This document shows positions 1-10,735 of a DNA stretch of 64,000 nucleotides, one piece after another. Source of the stretch: Hymenopus coronatus. Lineage: Eukaryota; Arthropoda; Insecta; Mantodea; Hymenopodidae. Below the pieces are notes generated by a model. The model saw only the letters and a list, made by a program, of their open reading frames with translations, ran no database searches and was not told the DNA's origin. How positions within the stretch are numbered: the stretch's first letter is position 1; the number at the start of each line of letters is the position of its first letter. The stretch is taken from contig CM060895.1 of the NCBI GenBank assembly GCA_030762935.1, forward strand, positions 40,290,001-40,354,000, given 5' to 3'. A program made the translations under genes and the position numbers.

Positions 1-176
1 GCGACTAAATTCTCTAACTCACTCTGTTTTTCACAGTAAACCAAAGGAGAGACGTCATTTTGAGATGTCATACCTCAATGGCGACTTACAAACCCCGTAA
101 GTGCTCAAGTTCCGGGCTTTATAATTAACAAACTATTAGGTTAATTAACTGTGTGGAAAAACAAATTACATTTTAT
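1..176. other. Unassigned AT-rich leader
   Basis: No family recognised between the window edge and the first R860 copy. Confidence 0.5.
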
Positions 177-880
177 AAAAATCTGATGTGTCATACTCAC
201 ATGACTTTCTCTAGCTGCTCTACAAACAAACTTCTTACAAAAGATTATTCCTCTTTCTACCCAACGCTAATCGAGATAAACATTAGCAGAATCTTCTTAT
301 TACTTAGTTCCTTATACGTAGAATAGAACTAAGGGAATGCACTAGGCTAAAGTGATAATCAAATGTTTTAAAAGCTGCCGTCATGCGATTGTCATTGCAA
401 ATCGCTTCTTTGCTTCGTCAGGAGTGGATCAAAAGAAAAACGGACGCTTTCTCTCTGAGAAAACTGTAAGTACTTTCGAATTAAAACCAATAACAAGGAA
501 TATCTCGGTAACGGTTACCTCCACAACAAAAACGTAAAGGACATAAACTGTGTGTTTTGACGAGATTTACATTTTTGTATAGTAAGTTTTTGTCTATCTC
601 TTACGGTTTAGCAGTTAAGTAAAATTTGGCAAAATTCATCCAAAATAAAGAGTGCATCAGAGGCTATTCCCAAAAAAATTAAGATATTCAATTTATATGG
701 AATATAAACATCCTTAATACACGGGATTTTAATCAAAATCGTTAGACATATTTGAGAAAATCGAAATTTTGGAAACATTTCCCATTTAAAGGGTAGTTTG
801 TGGTGGGGAGGGATTTTCTTGAAAATGTTCCTGTCGCATCCTTGGAAGATACTAAATTTAAATACGAAGATAAAAACTTA
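177..880 (-). mobile_element. R860 copy, minus, T module missing
   Basis: It starts at the natural body end (ATCTGATGTG, then ACTTTCTCTA) and runs through the conserved body to the segment equivalent to CGCATCCTTGGAAGATACTAA. It then breaks before the terminal hairpin module. A plus-strand body fragment follows within about 15 bp, so the two face each other as an inverted pair. Confidence 0.8.
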
Positions 881-889
881 AAACTCCCT

Positions 890-1250
890 AAAATACGCAA
901 TTTATGTATATGCATTTTCTTCCTGCAAATACCTTTTTAAGACATTCCTTGTTATTGATTTCAGTTTTAAAATACCCAAGACTTTTCGTATACGGGAATT
1001 TGTCAACACCTGACCACGCAAAGAATCGAATTTCTATACCTTAGAAACCACATTTTAAAGCATTTGACTGTCGGTATAGCCTAGTGTATCCCCCATATTT
1101 CCCTTCAACCTATAAGGAACTAAATAATAAAACCATTTCTGCTAATTTTTATCTCGATTAACATGAAGTGGATAGAAGAATAAGCTTATTAACAATAATT
1201 TGTTACAGAGAGGTAGAAAAAGCCATGTGAATGGAGCACATCAGATATCT
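890..1250 (+). repeat. R860 body, 3' half, plus
   Basis: It enters mid-body near the segment reading CAATTTATGT and continues through ATTCCTTGTTATTG and CTTCAACCTATAAGG to the 3' end (AAAGCCATGTGAATGGAGCA). The 5' half and T are absent. Confidence 0.75.
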
Positions 1251-1252
1251 TT

Positions 1253-2004
1253 TTGAAATAACTGTAAAGTGAGTTAGTAGTGTAATCTGTTCCGGGAATT
1301 ATTTCGTGGATATCTCCTTGTTTTCCATGAAAATTTGCGGAAATTTTGACATTTAATAGAAGAAAAAGACAAGGTGACGCACATAAAAATGACCGTCCAA
1401 TCCTAAAAAGAGATTGAACTATTACTATTATTGGCATAGAACTTGTTAGCGCTTCTCTAGTCTCTTCTAAATGCAAAGGCAATAAAAACATGTTTTAGCT
1501 CAGAACTCTGCAAACAAGATATGAATACGCATGCGTTAGAAATAATTGGAAAATAATCCAAAAGCGGAAAGGCTAAAATGAGAATTAACAAAGCAAACGT
1601 GGAATCCTAAAATGAGTATCATCGCAATACAGCAGATCGATCGAGATAATTAAACGGATGATGGTTTCATGTATGACGGTATGCGTGGAGAACTGTTTAA
1701 GGGGCTTCTAATGCAATTAAAGCTGAACTTGAATATGGGGAGAGCTCTATTGCAAGCTCAAAAGAATTTTTCATCGCGTTACCAATCCGTATATGAAACT
1801 GTGGCCGAAATTCTTCTGCTAATTTTTATTTGGCTGAACAGCCTACGCTAATAATTATAATAGCGAAAGAACTATGCTATAATAATGCTATATAAACACA
1901 GAAGATGGGATTTCGAACTTACTGTATTTTCAGATAAAGTCGTCCAGAAAGTAAAGAACGATATGGCATAAATAAATAAAAATGAAGTTAATTGTTTTTA
2001 TTTA
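1253..2004. other. Unassigned spacer
   Basis: AT-rich sequence between R860 copies. Short open frames occur here but none resembles a known protein family. Confidence 0.4.
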
Positions 2005-2862
2005 TTACTTTCTCTAGCCCGCATGTATAATATACATAGTGGATAGAGGTGTTGTATTCCACCCAAAAATTCGATGTTGACGTTTCACCGGAAATATATG
2101 TTTTGGGGTCCCCTTAGTCCGAAAAAAGCAGTTTTAGAAAAATGTCCGTGTGTGTCTAGACAGTATAGCTCAAAAACGAAAATACGTTTAAATACCAAAC
2201 TTGGTATTTAAGTTCGGTATCTTTCAAGGACGCAACAAGTAGATTCTCAAGAAAATTCCCCCACCTCCAACTACCCTTTACATGGAAAAAAATTAGAAAA
2301 TTTTGATTTTCTCAAAAATGGCTAACGATTTTCATTAAAATCTCTTATATTTAAGATATTTAGGTGACAAAATGTTTATCTTCAATTTTCTGGGAATGGT
2401 CTCTGAAGACATGTTTATTCTGGATGCATTTTGCAGAATTTTGCATAACTGGTAAACCGTAAGACATAGGCGAAAACTTATTTACCAAAAAATGTAGATC
2501 TCGTTAAAGCACACAATTGCTGTTATATAATTTTTGTTTTCATGGAGTTGACCGTTTTTGAAAATATATCTTGTTATTAGTTTCAGCTTTAAAAAATACT
2601 TATACTTTTCTTATACGGTAACTGGCCAACTCCTGTTCATACAAACAAAGGTACTTCTTTCACATAGCAACAGCTTAAAAAGATTTGACTATCAATTTAG
2701 TCTATGGTACTCCCTTATTTTCCTCTGCTTACAAGGAAGGAGTAATAAGACACTTGCTGCCAATTTTTTCACGATTAACATTAAGTAAATAGAAGATTAA
2801 GCTTTTTAACAATAATTTGTTGTAGAGATGTACTGAAAGTCATGTGAATGGAACACATTTTT
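2005..2862 (+). mobile_element. R860 full-length copy (T+B+)
   Basis: T spans about 2007-2126: a degenerate terminal palindrome, then CCACCCAAAAATTCGATG, a CACCGGAAATATATG block and an A-run. The body follows with a TGTGTGTCT stretch and ends at AAAGTCATGTGAATGGAACA near 2856. Both expected ends are present, which fixes the family length at about 860 bp. Body frames are broken. Confidence 0.85.
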
Positions 2863-2865
2863 CTA

Positions 2866-3855
2866 TGTACTTCATATTACTCATAATAAATGCTGGCAAA
2901 GTTATTTCAATAAAGATATACAGGAGCTGTGACAGTCAACTGTTTTTAAATTCATGCCTTGATATTTTCCATTCAGTATGAACTCAAAAGAAAATAAAGA
3001 TCGTTTGGAAGTGTATTTAACTGTCGTAGTTGCTGAACCCAATAAAATGCAGTGTAAAATCTACTATAAGTAGGTCTTTTTAAAATGCGTTATTTTGTTT
3101 GGTTTACAATGTGAGGTTGAACTAAAACACGAAGCACTGTTGCTACGATATCCCTAACGAAATTCCTCTCATTTAAAGCGAATTTGAAACCTAGTAATAG
3201 CAACGAGAGCTGTGTGTCAGAGAATTATAGAGTAACTTAGTTTGGATTGAAATGGCAAACTTAGCAAATGTAATTACTCTTCAATAAACTGCTCTTCATG
3301 GCAGTTAGAAAAAATTTTCGTGTTCCTACACGTTCTTTACTCAACAGTTATAGAAGGCTGCTGAACAAAAGAACTACGCGTTTTAACTGAACGAACAATG
3401 TATTCTTCCGCTGTTACCTATTGTTTACACTCCTCTTGCGGTGTGGTAGTACTTAAAGACAAACAGAATGCTTTTGTTAAGGGATACTGCTAATGAAATT
3501 TTGGCTAGAATCGAACAAAAAATCGAAAATCAATTTTGTATAGCAAATGATTGCTGGAAACTTTGGACATTCATGGAGAATTAACAGTTAGCTACGCTCC
3601 CCCCACTTGCTTCGGGCTCTATAGTCATTTAAAGATCGTACAATACACCTGTTTCCTAGCTAATTATTATTTTTAACAAAACAACAATTCTCAAAATTAC
3701 ATTTTCACACTTTCAAAATGTTCCACCATCTCAGGTTTTGTTTAAATACACCTAACAGTATCCAGAAGCATCTGTTGTAACATTACAGGCGACGAAATTA
3801 CCATAACACCAATTGTAATTTTTGAAAAACCTATTCTATGAAAAAAATTATTCAT
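2866..3855. other. Unassigned spacer
   Basis: About 1 kb with no R860 match, no recognisable protein and no obvious tandem repeat. Confidence 0.4.
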
Positions 3856-3859
3856 TTTA

Positions 3860-4080
3860 GCTTGCCTCCACCTGGCGGCTCGGGTTTTCTCCGGGTACTC
3901 CGGTTTCTCCCGCCACTCATTCCACCAACTGCTCCATCATCACTTTTCCTATCATCTATTTCGCTCTCATTTCATATCATCCAATTCCTCACGCTCACCA
4001 TTCATTCCAGGTTCTCCAATCTGTGGTTATGTGCCATTGCCTCTCCGACAGGCTTCCGATTCCTAGGCACCTGCTTGTAA
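3860..4080 (+). repeat. SINE-like repeat (GGGTTTTCTCCGGG family)
   Basis: The block GGCTCGGGTTTTCTCCGGGT, then CTCCGGTTTCTCCCGCCA and a CATTCCACCAACTGCTCC segment, matches the reverse complement of the repeat at 21225-21455. The 3' side is C/T rich and ends in CCTAGGCACCTGCTTG. The open frame across it is incidental. Finding the same block twice in opposite orientation supports an interspersed repeat. Confidence 0.6.
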
Positions 4081-4084
4081 GTAA

Positions 4085-4667
4085 ATATGGGGTGAGTAAG
4101 CCGATTACCAAATAATTTAAATAGCTAACAACAGTTGAAAAGACTCTAAAATCGCCCATTTCATTGTGTCATCTCTGGATAATGTTGCGGTTAGCGAGTT
4201 GTGATGGTAAAAACCGGTGCTAAAAGATTCTATACAGAAACGAGCGCCCCTAAGTAAGAGTCTTGGATAAGAGCAAACACATTGCTACGCTCTGTGGACT
4301 TCACAATTTTCACAAACGAAGGCATTTCAGACGCAAAGTCACCTCGGTTCGGAGGACTTGCAAACAAGCTAATTTAAGAAGAGTGCAGAAAAAAAGGAAA
4401 CGTGGCGGAAATTAAATCCAAATCTTCCCATTCCATCTTCTTGTGTTGCCTTCCCTAGAGCCGTAAATTAAATTGTCTGGCGGAGGAGTGAGGCATCTAA
4501 ATTATACAGGAGTTCAATCAGATTTGTTTCTCTGGTAGTTGAAATAAAGTGAACAGATGCGCGAGGTGTCAAATCCACCCATCGTGAAACTCGCCAGCTG
4601 CTCTCTCTTCCATACGGTTCCCAGAAGCTCCTAGCTGTCCATCCAATACAGAAGAATCCCGATAACT
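4085..4667. other. Unassigned spacer
   Basis: No recognised family. The overlapping minus-strand open frames run into the following R860 T module, so they are unlikely to be genes. Confidence 0.4.
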
Positions 4668-4669
4668 CG

Positions 4670-5532
4670 ACATTCTCTACACATACTATGTACATAGGTA
4701 TAAGAGAAGGTAGGTAGTGTATTGCACTGCCAAAAAATACGATACCGAGATTTCACCGGAAATACGTTTTTGAGAGCCCCGAATCCAAAAAAAAAAAAAA
4801 AAATCTGTGTTCCATTCATATGACTTTCTCTACATCTCTGCACCAGATTATTGTTAGAAAACTTATGCTTCCATTTACATCATTTAATCGAGAAAAATTA
4901 GCATAAATAGTATTATTATTTGCTTCCTTGTAAGTAGAAGCGATAAAAGGGAGTACCGTTGGTTAAAATGGAAGTCAAAAGCTGTTTTCTATGTAACTGA
5001 AGTTCCTTTGTTTTAATGGACAAGAGTTGACAAATTCCTTTATGAAAAAAGTATGGTTTTTTTTTTTTTAAAGCTGAAACAAATAACAAGGAATAGCTCA
5101 AAAAACGATCAACTCCACGAAAAAATGTACATCCAGAATAAACATGTCTTCAGAGGCTACTCCCAGAAAAGTCAACATATACATTTTATTTGTCATGTAA
5201 CTATCTTAAACATAAGAGATTTTAATGAAAATACTTGGAGCCATTTTTGAGAAAATAAAAATTTCGATATTTTTTTCCATGTGGGAGGATTTTCTTGGAA
5301 ATCTTCGTGTCGCATCCTTGGAAGATGCTGATCTTAAATACCGAGTTTGGGTTTAACGGACTTTTCGTTTTTGAGCTATGTTGCCCACTAAGACACACAC
5401 ACACGGACATTTTTCTAAAAATGTTTTTTTTGGATTCAGGGAGTCTCAAAACATTTCCGGTGAAATCTTGGTATTGAATTTTTGGGTGCAATACAATACC
5501 TTCCGTATACACTATGTACTTAGTAGAGAAAG
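4670..5532 (-). mobile_element. R860 with inverted T at both ends (T+ B- T-)
   Basis: A plus-oriented T (4670-4787) ends in an A-run (4787-4803). It is joined directly to the body END (ATCTGTGTTCCATTC), so the body runs minus. A minus-oriented T closes the element (about 5420-5532, ending ACTATGTACTTAGTAGAGAAAG). The body is thus bracketed by two T modules in inverted orientation. A similar layout occurs at 57624-58480. Confidence 0.8.
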
Positions 5533-5895
5533 AAAAAAACATTTTTAGAAAAAGGTCCCTGTGAGTGAGTCTGTGGGCAGCATAGCTCAAAAACGAAAAG
5601 GCCCTTACATACGACATTTGCTGTTTAGATTTAGTATCTTCCAAAGATGCGACATAAAGATTTTCAAGAAAATCCCCAAACGTGGATTACGCTTTTCATG
5701 GAACATCTGGACGAATACCCGCAAATACTACTAAAAATGTAGATCTGATTAAACCATAATGTGTGTCATATACATGTTTTTCTTCTTTTTGTACAGTTAG
5801 GTGTTAACACGATATTCCTTGTTATTGGCTTCAATTTTAAACTACTTAAACTTTTCTCAAGTACGAAGTCAATTTCCGTTTCATCTCTCTTGTTT
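5533..5895 (+). repeat. R860 body fragment, plus, internal deletion
   Basis: It starts at ACATTTTTAGAAAAAGGTCC, the T/body border, directly after the hairpin of the preceding minus T. The T of the previous element therefore replaces the T normally preceding this body. It skips much of the middle (near 5705) and stops after the TATTCCTTGTTATTGGCTTC segment. Confidence 0.7.
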
Positions 5896-5897
5896 TA

Positions 5898-6056
5898 CCA
5901 AGTTTGGTATTTAACCGACTTTTGGTTTTTGAGCTTTGCCCCCTTCACACACATACCCGTGCACGATGAAATGTTTCTAAAAATACATTTTTGGTGGATT
6001 AAAATACCTCCTCTTCTACTATATATATTGTGCATACGTGCTAAAGAAAGTAAAAA
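5898..6056 (-). repeat. R860 T-side end, minus
   Basis: It begins at CAAGTTTGGTATTTAACCGA, passes the CA-rich stretch and ends in a degraded T with GCTAAAGAAAGTAAAA. Confidence 0.65.
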
Positions 6057-6184
6057 GAACGAAAATAATCTAATTTGTGCAAATTTCGATTTTTAAGAGA
6101 ATTCCAAAACATTGGTTTGTTTAATAATTTTCCTTATTAAATGGAACCTATGAGAGATAGAAAAGAAGAACAGGAATTTAAACA

Positions 6185-6475
6185 TTTCCGAACTATTCCT
6201 TGTTATAGATTTTAGTTTTAAAATTATTATTCTTTTCTCAAATTAAACTTTTTCTTTCTGGCCAAATCATAAAACAACGATCTCTTAAAAGATTTGACTA
6301 TCGCTTATTCTATTATATCTACAGGTAAATATACAATAAATATACATGTATGCATATGTTTATCAGGATTATTGTAAAGTAGATTGAAGATAAGCATTTT
6401 TAAGGATAGCTTGTTGAAGAATGGGTAGAAAAATTCATGTGAATTAAGACATCAAAATATATATTTTTAAACATT
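6185..6475 (+). repeat. R860 body 3' part, plus, degraded
   Basis: It carries CTATTCCTTGTTATAGATTT, GATTTGACTATCGCTTA and the terminal GAAAAATTCATGTGAATTAA. It is more diverged than most copies. Confidence 0.55.
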
Positions 6476-6824
6476 TCTTATTTGCATTTGTGCATCATTT
6501 AACAAGTGAATTAATCCTGGTTAAGCACGAGAAGGGATGCACTTCACACGAAGTATAGCTAGCTGCACAGGAAGGCAAGAATATGATCTGCAGGTTGCAT
6601 AATCACAGAAACCTAGGGACGACCGACTGAACCGGAATAATGTGATGCTGTCATTTGCAGAATTAGCATCTGTTTTGGATTAATACAGCTACATCAGCGT
6701 CTCGCTTACTGATACATAACGGTAATGAATGGTAATCATACAACATAGTAAAGGCATGTCAAGGGAAAAATTGATACTCCTTTCATTTTACATAATGTGA
6801 GGAGTGTTCAAAAACAGATACAGG

Positions 6825-6966
6825 CAAATATGCAGAAATGTGTCCCATTCATATGACTTCTCTATTCTGCAACAAAGTATACTTACAAAAACTTATTCTT
6901 CTATCTACTACATGTTAATCAAGATAATAGTCAGCAGCAAATGGTCTTATTATTTAGTTCCTTATG
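6825..6966 (-). repeat. R860 body end fragment, minus
   Basis: About 140 bp from GTGTCCCATTCATATGACTT to TTAGTTCCTTATGG. It abuts a plus fragment with no spacer, giving a head-on inverted junction. Confidence 0.7.
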
Positions 6967-7320
6967 GCTCTAACGATTTTCATTAAAATACCCTATATTA
7001 AAGAATTTACATGACAAATAAAATGTATATTTTAAATTTTCTGGGAATAGTCTCTAAAGACCTCTTCATTCTGGACATTTAATATTTAAAATTTTTCTCT
7101 TACAGGAATCTGCTCAACTCCTGCGCCAATTTCAAACACATAGCCAAAGGCTTTTAGCCTAATGTATTCCCTTGTTTCCCTTGTACTTACAAGAAAGCAA
7201 GTGGTAACACCATCTCTGCTAATGTTTATCCTGATTAGCATGAAGTAGATGAATGAATAAACGTTTTAAGAATTTATAATAGAGATATAGAAAAAGTCAT
7301 GTAAATGTAACACAGGTTTT
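6967..7320 (+). repeat. R860 body, plus, T and 5' half missing
   Basis: It enters at CTCTAACGATTTTCATTAAA and ends at AAAGTCATGTAAATGTAACA. Confidence 0.7.
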
Positions 7321-7455
7321 TTTTTCTTATCACATTCAGTGAATTATACACGTTGCAAAACCTTAAAACTTTGTTCTCGAATTGGTAGGAAGAATAATTT
7401 GGAATATGAAGTATATTTTTCCTGTCTCTACTCATAAGCTACAGTGTTACGTTTA

Positions 7456-8115
7456 GTACTTTCTCTACACATACTATGCACTATTGTATAGAGAAGGTAT
7501 TGTATTGCAACCAAAAATTCCATACCCAGATGTCACTAGAAGTATATGTTTTTGGACCCCCCTTAATCAAAAAAAAAAAAAAAAAAAAAAAGGAGCACTA
7601 CCCTTTACATAGAAAATGAATGTTGTTGAAAATTTTGAGTTTCTCAAAATGGTTCTATGATTTTAATTAAAAGCTCTTATATTAAAGATATTTACATCCC
7701 AAATAAAATTTATATTTTGAATTTTCTGGGAATAGCCTCTGAAGACCTCTTTGTTCTGGATGATTTTTTTATGAATTTTACATAACTGCTAAACTGTAAG
7801 AGTTGAGACAAAAACTTACTACACAAAAATATAGACCACCTTAAAACACACAATTTATGTCGTTTTCATATTTTTCGTGGAGTTCACTGTCTTCCAAGAT
7901 ATTCCTTATTGGTTTCACTTTTAAAATACTTAAACCTTTTCTCATGTGGGAACTTATCGACTCCTGGCCACGCAAAGAAACGGATTTAAATCCCATAGCA
8001 ACCACATTTTAAAACATTTGACTGTCTGTTTAGCTTAGTGTACTCCCTTTTGTCCCCTTCTACTTATAAGGAAGTAACTAATAAAACAAGATGGAACACA
8101 TCAGATTTTTATAAG
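7456..8115 (+). mobile_element. R860 copy (T+B+), internal deletions
   Basis: T begins with ACTTTCTCTACACATACTAT and ends in an expanded A-run (7567-7590) that replaces the start of the body. The tail is shortened: the segment before the 3' hairpin is missing, but ACACATCAGATTTTT is present. Confidence 0.8.
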
Positions 8116-8119
8116 TTAG

Positions 8120-8635
8120 AAGCAGAATTATTACACTTGATTCCTTCCTAACGAGCTCCGCATATAAAATTGGAAAAATGGACGTGATCTTGTTACCACA
8201 CGCTGCTCAATAAACGACGGTGATATGACTGGGCTAGTGACCCAATTATCGTGAAGAAACTTGAGCTGAATAAGGAAGGTAATCCTTTCGCAGGAAAAGG
8301 TCATTTAAACAAGAGCAAGGATACAGGAATTGATGATTCAGCTTTTTCTTCCACCTGCCAAATAGGAATGCAGAAACATGTGGTTTTTTATATATCAGCT
8401 TCCTCTTAGTGGATTCAAGTCTGTTTACCTCACCTTCTCATTAAAATAAAGAGCTTGCTAATATGTTGCGTATATAGCACGAGGTATTTAAAATCACCAT
8501 ATAAAGCATCTTCTTTACTTTCATGTCGACGAACCGTTTTCAATATTCTGAAGGGCCACTAATGGTTAAACTGTCAAGGAAGATCATTTTCTTTTTGAAA
8601 AGCAGTGTTGCGAATATAAGATTGTATTTTCTTTA
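8120..8635. other. Unassigned spacer
   Basis: No known family or long frame recognised. Confidence 0.4.
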
Positions 8636-8639
8636 CAAT

Positions 8640-8832
8640 TTTTCAGTGACCTCCTTGGTCTAGGAGTGACATGCTAGCCTATGGTTCCCAAGCTGGCGGG
8701 TTCAAAAATGAATTTTTCGGGCGTAGAATTCCTTGCATGGCTTCCTTCCTATATTTACGCAGGTATAAGAATCTCAAGACTGATAAAGAGGCCTCTTAGC
8801 AATATTAGCTCTCTTTCATGCCCAATATAAAA
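8640..8832 (+). repeat. tRNA-derived SINE, family S1, truncated
   Basis: The head reads CTTGGTCTAGGAGTGACATG (A-box-like) and GGCGGGTTCAAAAATG (B-box-like). The body then has GGGCGTAGAATTCCTTGCAT and CATGCCCAATATA, shared with the S1 copy at 63455-63765. The 3' end of S1 (the CCACAGCAGTTAAAG segment) is missing. The sequence passes straight into a mariner end. Confidence 0.65.
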
Positions 8833-8916
8833 TATTGAGAAATGAAGCAAAAAAAAAAAAAAAAAAATTAAATGCTGTTTTCATTGAGAGGCCCGGGACT
8901 TATCAGCCGACCCTCA
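8833..8916 (+). repeat. Solo mariner 3' end with terminal inverted repeat
   Basis: GAGAAATGAAGC, an A-run and AATGCTGTTTTCATTGAGAG match the 3' end of the mariner at 46220-47480. The terminal repeat CCCGGGACTTATCAGCCGAC is better preserved here than in that copy and is followed by TA, the mariner target dinucleotide. No transposase precedes it. Confidence 0.65.
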
Positions 8917-8919
8917 TAT

Positions 8920-9298
8920 GCCTGTGTAGTTTTTCAGAAATTGGTACTGGAAAAAAGCAAAGCTCAACCATACCCCCTCGCGCGGGAAATGCTTCTATAA
9001 TAGCCTGAGAATGAGTCATTAAAATATTTCTTTAAAAATAAGCGGAATGAACATGTGAAGTCTTAAGAAAGTAAACTGAAAATAATAACAGTTCTAATAT
9101 AGCAGAGCAGGCAATCGTACTTCTCCTGAAACTTATTAATCAGGACTTATATTATTAGTACATTAAGCCACATTCAGCACTTAAGTATGACCAGCATCGC
9201 ACAACGAATGTTCCAAATCGATAATAGTGCCTTAAAAATCGCAATTTGCTTAAATATGCCCATATTACCTTAGTGTCCATAAATGCTAGTTTACCCTC
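8920..9298. other. Unassigned spacer
   Basis: No recognised element. Confidence 0.4.
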
Positions 9299-9299
9299 A

Positions 9300-9802
9300 A
9301 ATATAAATTGTGTGTTTTAACGAGATCTAAATATTTGAGCAGTAAGTTTTTGTCTATGTCTTACGGTTTACCAGTTACGCAAATTTAAGCAAAATTCATC
9401 CAGAATAAACAGGTTTTCAGAAGCCATTTACCTAAAACTCAATAAATACATTTTATTTATATATTTGTATCTTTAATAAAAATCGTGGCATTTTTGAAAA
9501 AAACAACGATTTAAAAAGCTTTCGATGTAAAGGGTAGTTTGGGGTAGGAGGATTTTCTTGAAAATCTTCGTGTCACATCCTAGGGAGATACTAAACTTAA
9601 ATACCAAGTTTGGTATTTTACGGTCTTTTAGTTTTTCACCTATGCGTCCAAACACACACACACGGACCTTTTTCTAAAAATGCTATTTACGGATTCAGGG
9701 AATCTCAAAGTATATATTTCCGACATCGAATTTTTGGGTGGAAAAAAATACTTTCTCTAGCTACTATGGGCATTGTATTTGCATACGGCTAGAGAAAGTA
9801 AA
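9300..9802 (-). mobile_element. R860 copy, minus, 5'-truncated body, T present
   Basis: It starts mid-body at ATTGTGTGTTTTAACGAGAT and runs through the CA-rich tract to a T ending GGCTAGAGAAAGTAAA. Confidence 0.8.
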
Positions 9803-9847
9803 CGTGCCTGCTTCATGTACATTTATTTCCTGTTTTATATTAGAGGC

Positions 9848-9893
9848 GCAGTTTATTATTATTATTAATATTATTAATATTATTAATATTATT
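9848..9893. repeat. ATT-type microsatellite
   Basis: Runs of ATT interrupted by AAT units lie just before an R860 T module. Confidence 0.8.
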
Positions 9894-10245
9894 TTGTTTT
9901 CTTTACTATGTACATACAATGTACGAAGTAGAGAATGTATTTTATTCTACCTAAAACTTCGATACCGAGATTGCACCAAAAATATATGCATGGATAAAAA
10001 GCACAAACGAGCAAAAAACAAAAAAACGCACCTTTTTAGAAAAAGATCCGTATAGCTGTCCATATGGGTATATCTAAACAGTATAGCTCAAAAACGATAG
10101 CTCTGTAGCCTTGTGCAATCTGGCTGACATTTGCAGAACTTGTTAACGACAAGAGATAACAGAAAATCTTACTGTACAAAACTGTAGATCTCATTGAAAC
10201 ACACAATTATGTCAAATACATTTTTGTGGAGTTAACCGTTTTAAA
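9894..10245 (+). mobile_element. R860 copy (T+B+), large internal deletion
   Basis: T retains ACTATGTACATACAATGTAC and TCGATACCGAGATTGCACC, followed by an aberrant A-rich stretch. The body resumes at CACCTTTTTAGAAAAAGATC, jumps at about 10110-10135 to the CTGTAGATCTCATTGAAACA segment and stops near 10245. Confidence 0.7.
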
Positions 10246-10261
10246 CTGGATAACAATTTTC

Positions 10262-10735
10262 TACTTGAGAGACGTATTTTAAAATTGAAACCAATAACTG
10301 GAAATGTCTCGGAAAAGATTAGCTCCAAAACAAAAATTTAAAGTACATAAAGTGTTTATTTTGACGAGATCTACATTTTTTGTGTAGCAAGTTTTTGTCT
10401 ATCTGTTATTGTTTACCAGCTATGCAAAAGTCAAACAGAACTAAGAGATCTTCAGAGGATATTCCCAGAAAACTCAAGATATGCATTTTTAATTGTTGTG
10501 TAAATAATTTTAATATATGGTATTTTAATCAAAATCGTTACTCATTTTTGAGAAAATAAAAAAAAATCGCGTTTTTCCTTGTAAAGGGTAGTTGAGAGTA
10601 GGAGGATTTTCTTGAAAATCTTCGTGTGGCACTTTTGGGAATTAATAAACCTATATACCAAGTTTTTTCTTTTTAGTTATACTGTTCACAGAAGAAAAAA
10701 AAAAACACTTGATATTTTTCTAGAAATGCTATTTT
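10262..10735 (-). mobile_element. R860 body, minus, ends at a T in the wrong orientation
   Basis: A minus body from about the AAAATTGAAACCAATAAC segment to ATTTTTCTAGAAATGC. At that point a minus T is expected, but a plus T (TACTTTCTCTATAGG) follows instead. The same join occurs at 44373/44374. Confidence 0.75.

Noticed and set aside
4916..5101. A recurring short peptide (LLSIQTKELQSHSNQLLT type) in frames at 4916-5101, 34415-34600, 40296-40583, 57837-58031 and 60777-60971
   Set aside because: All are translations of the same R860 body segment. Most other copies have stops or shifts there, there is no start-to-stop conservation, and the surrounding body is non-coding.
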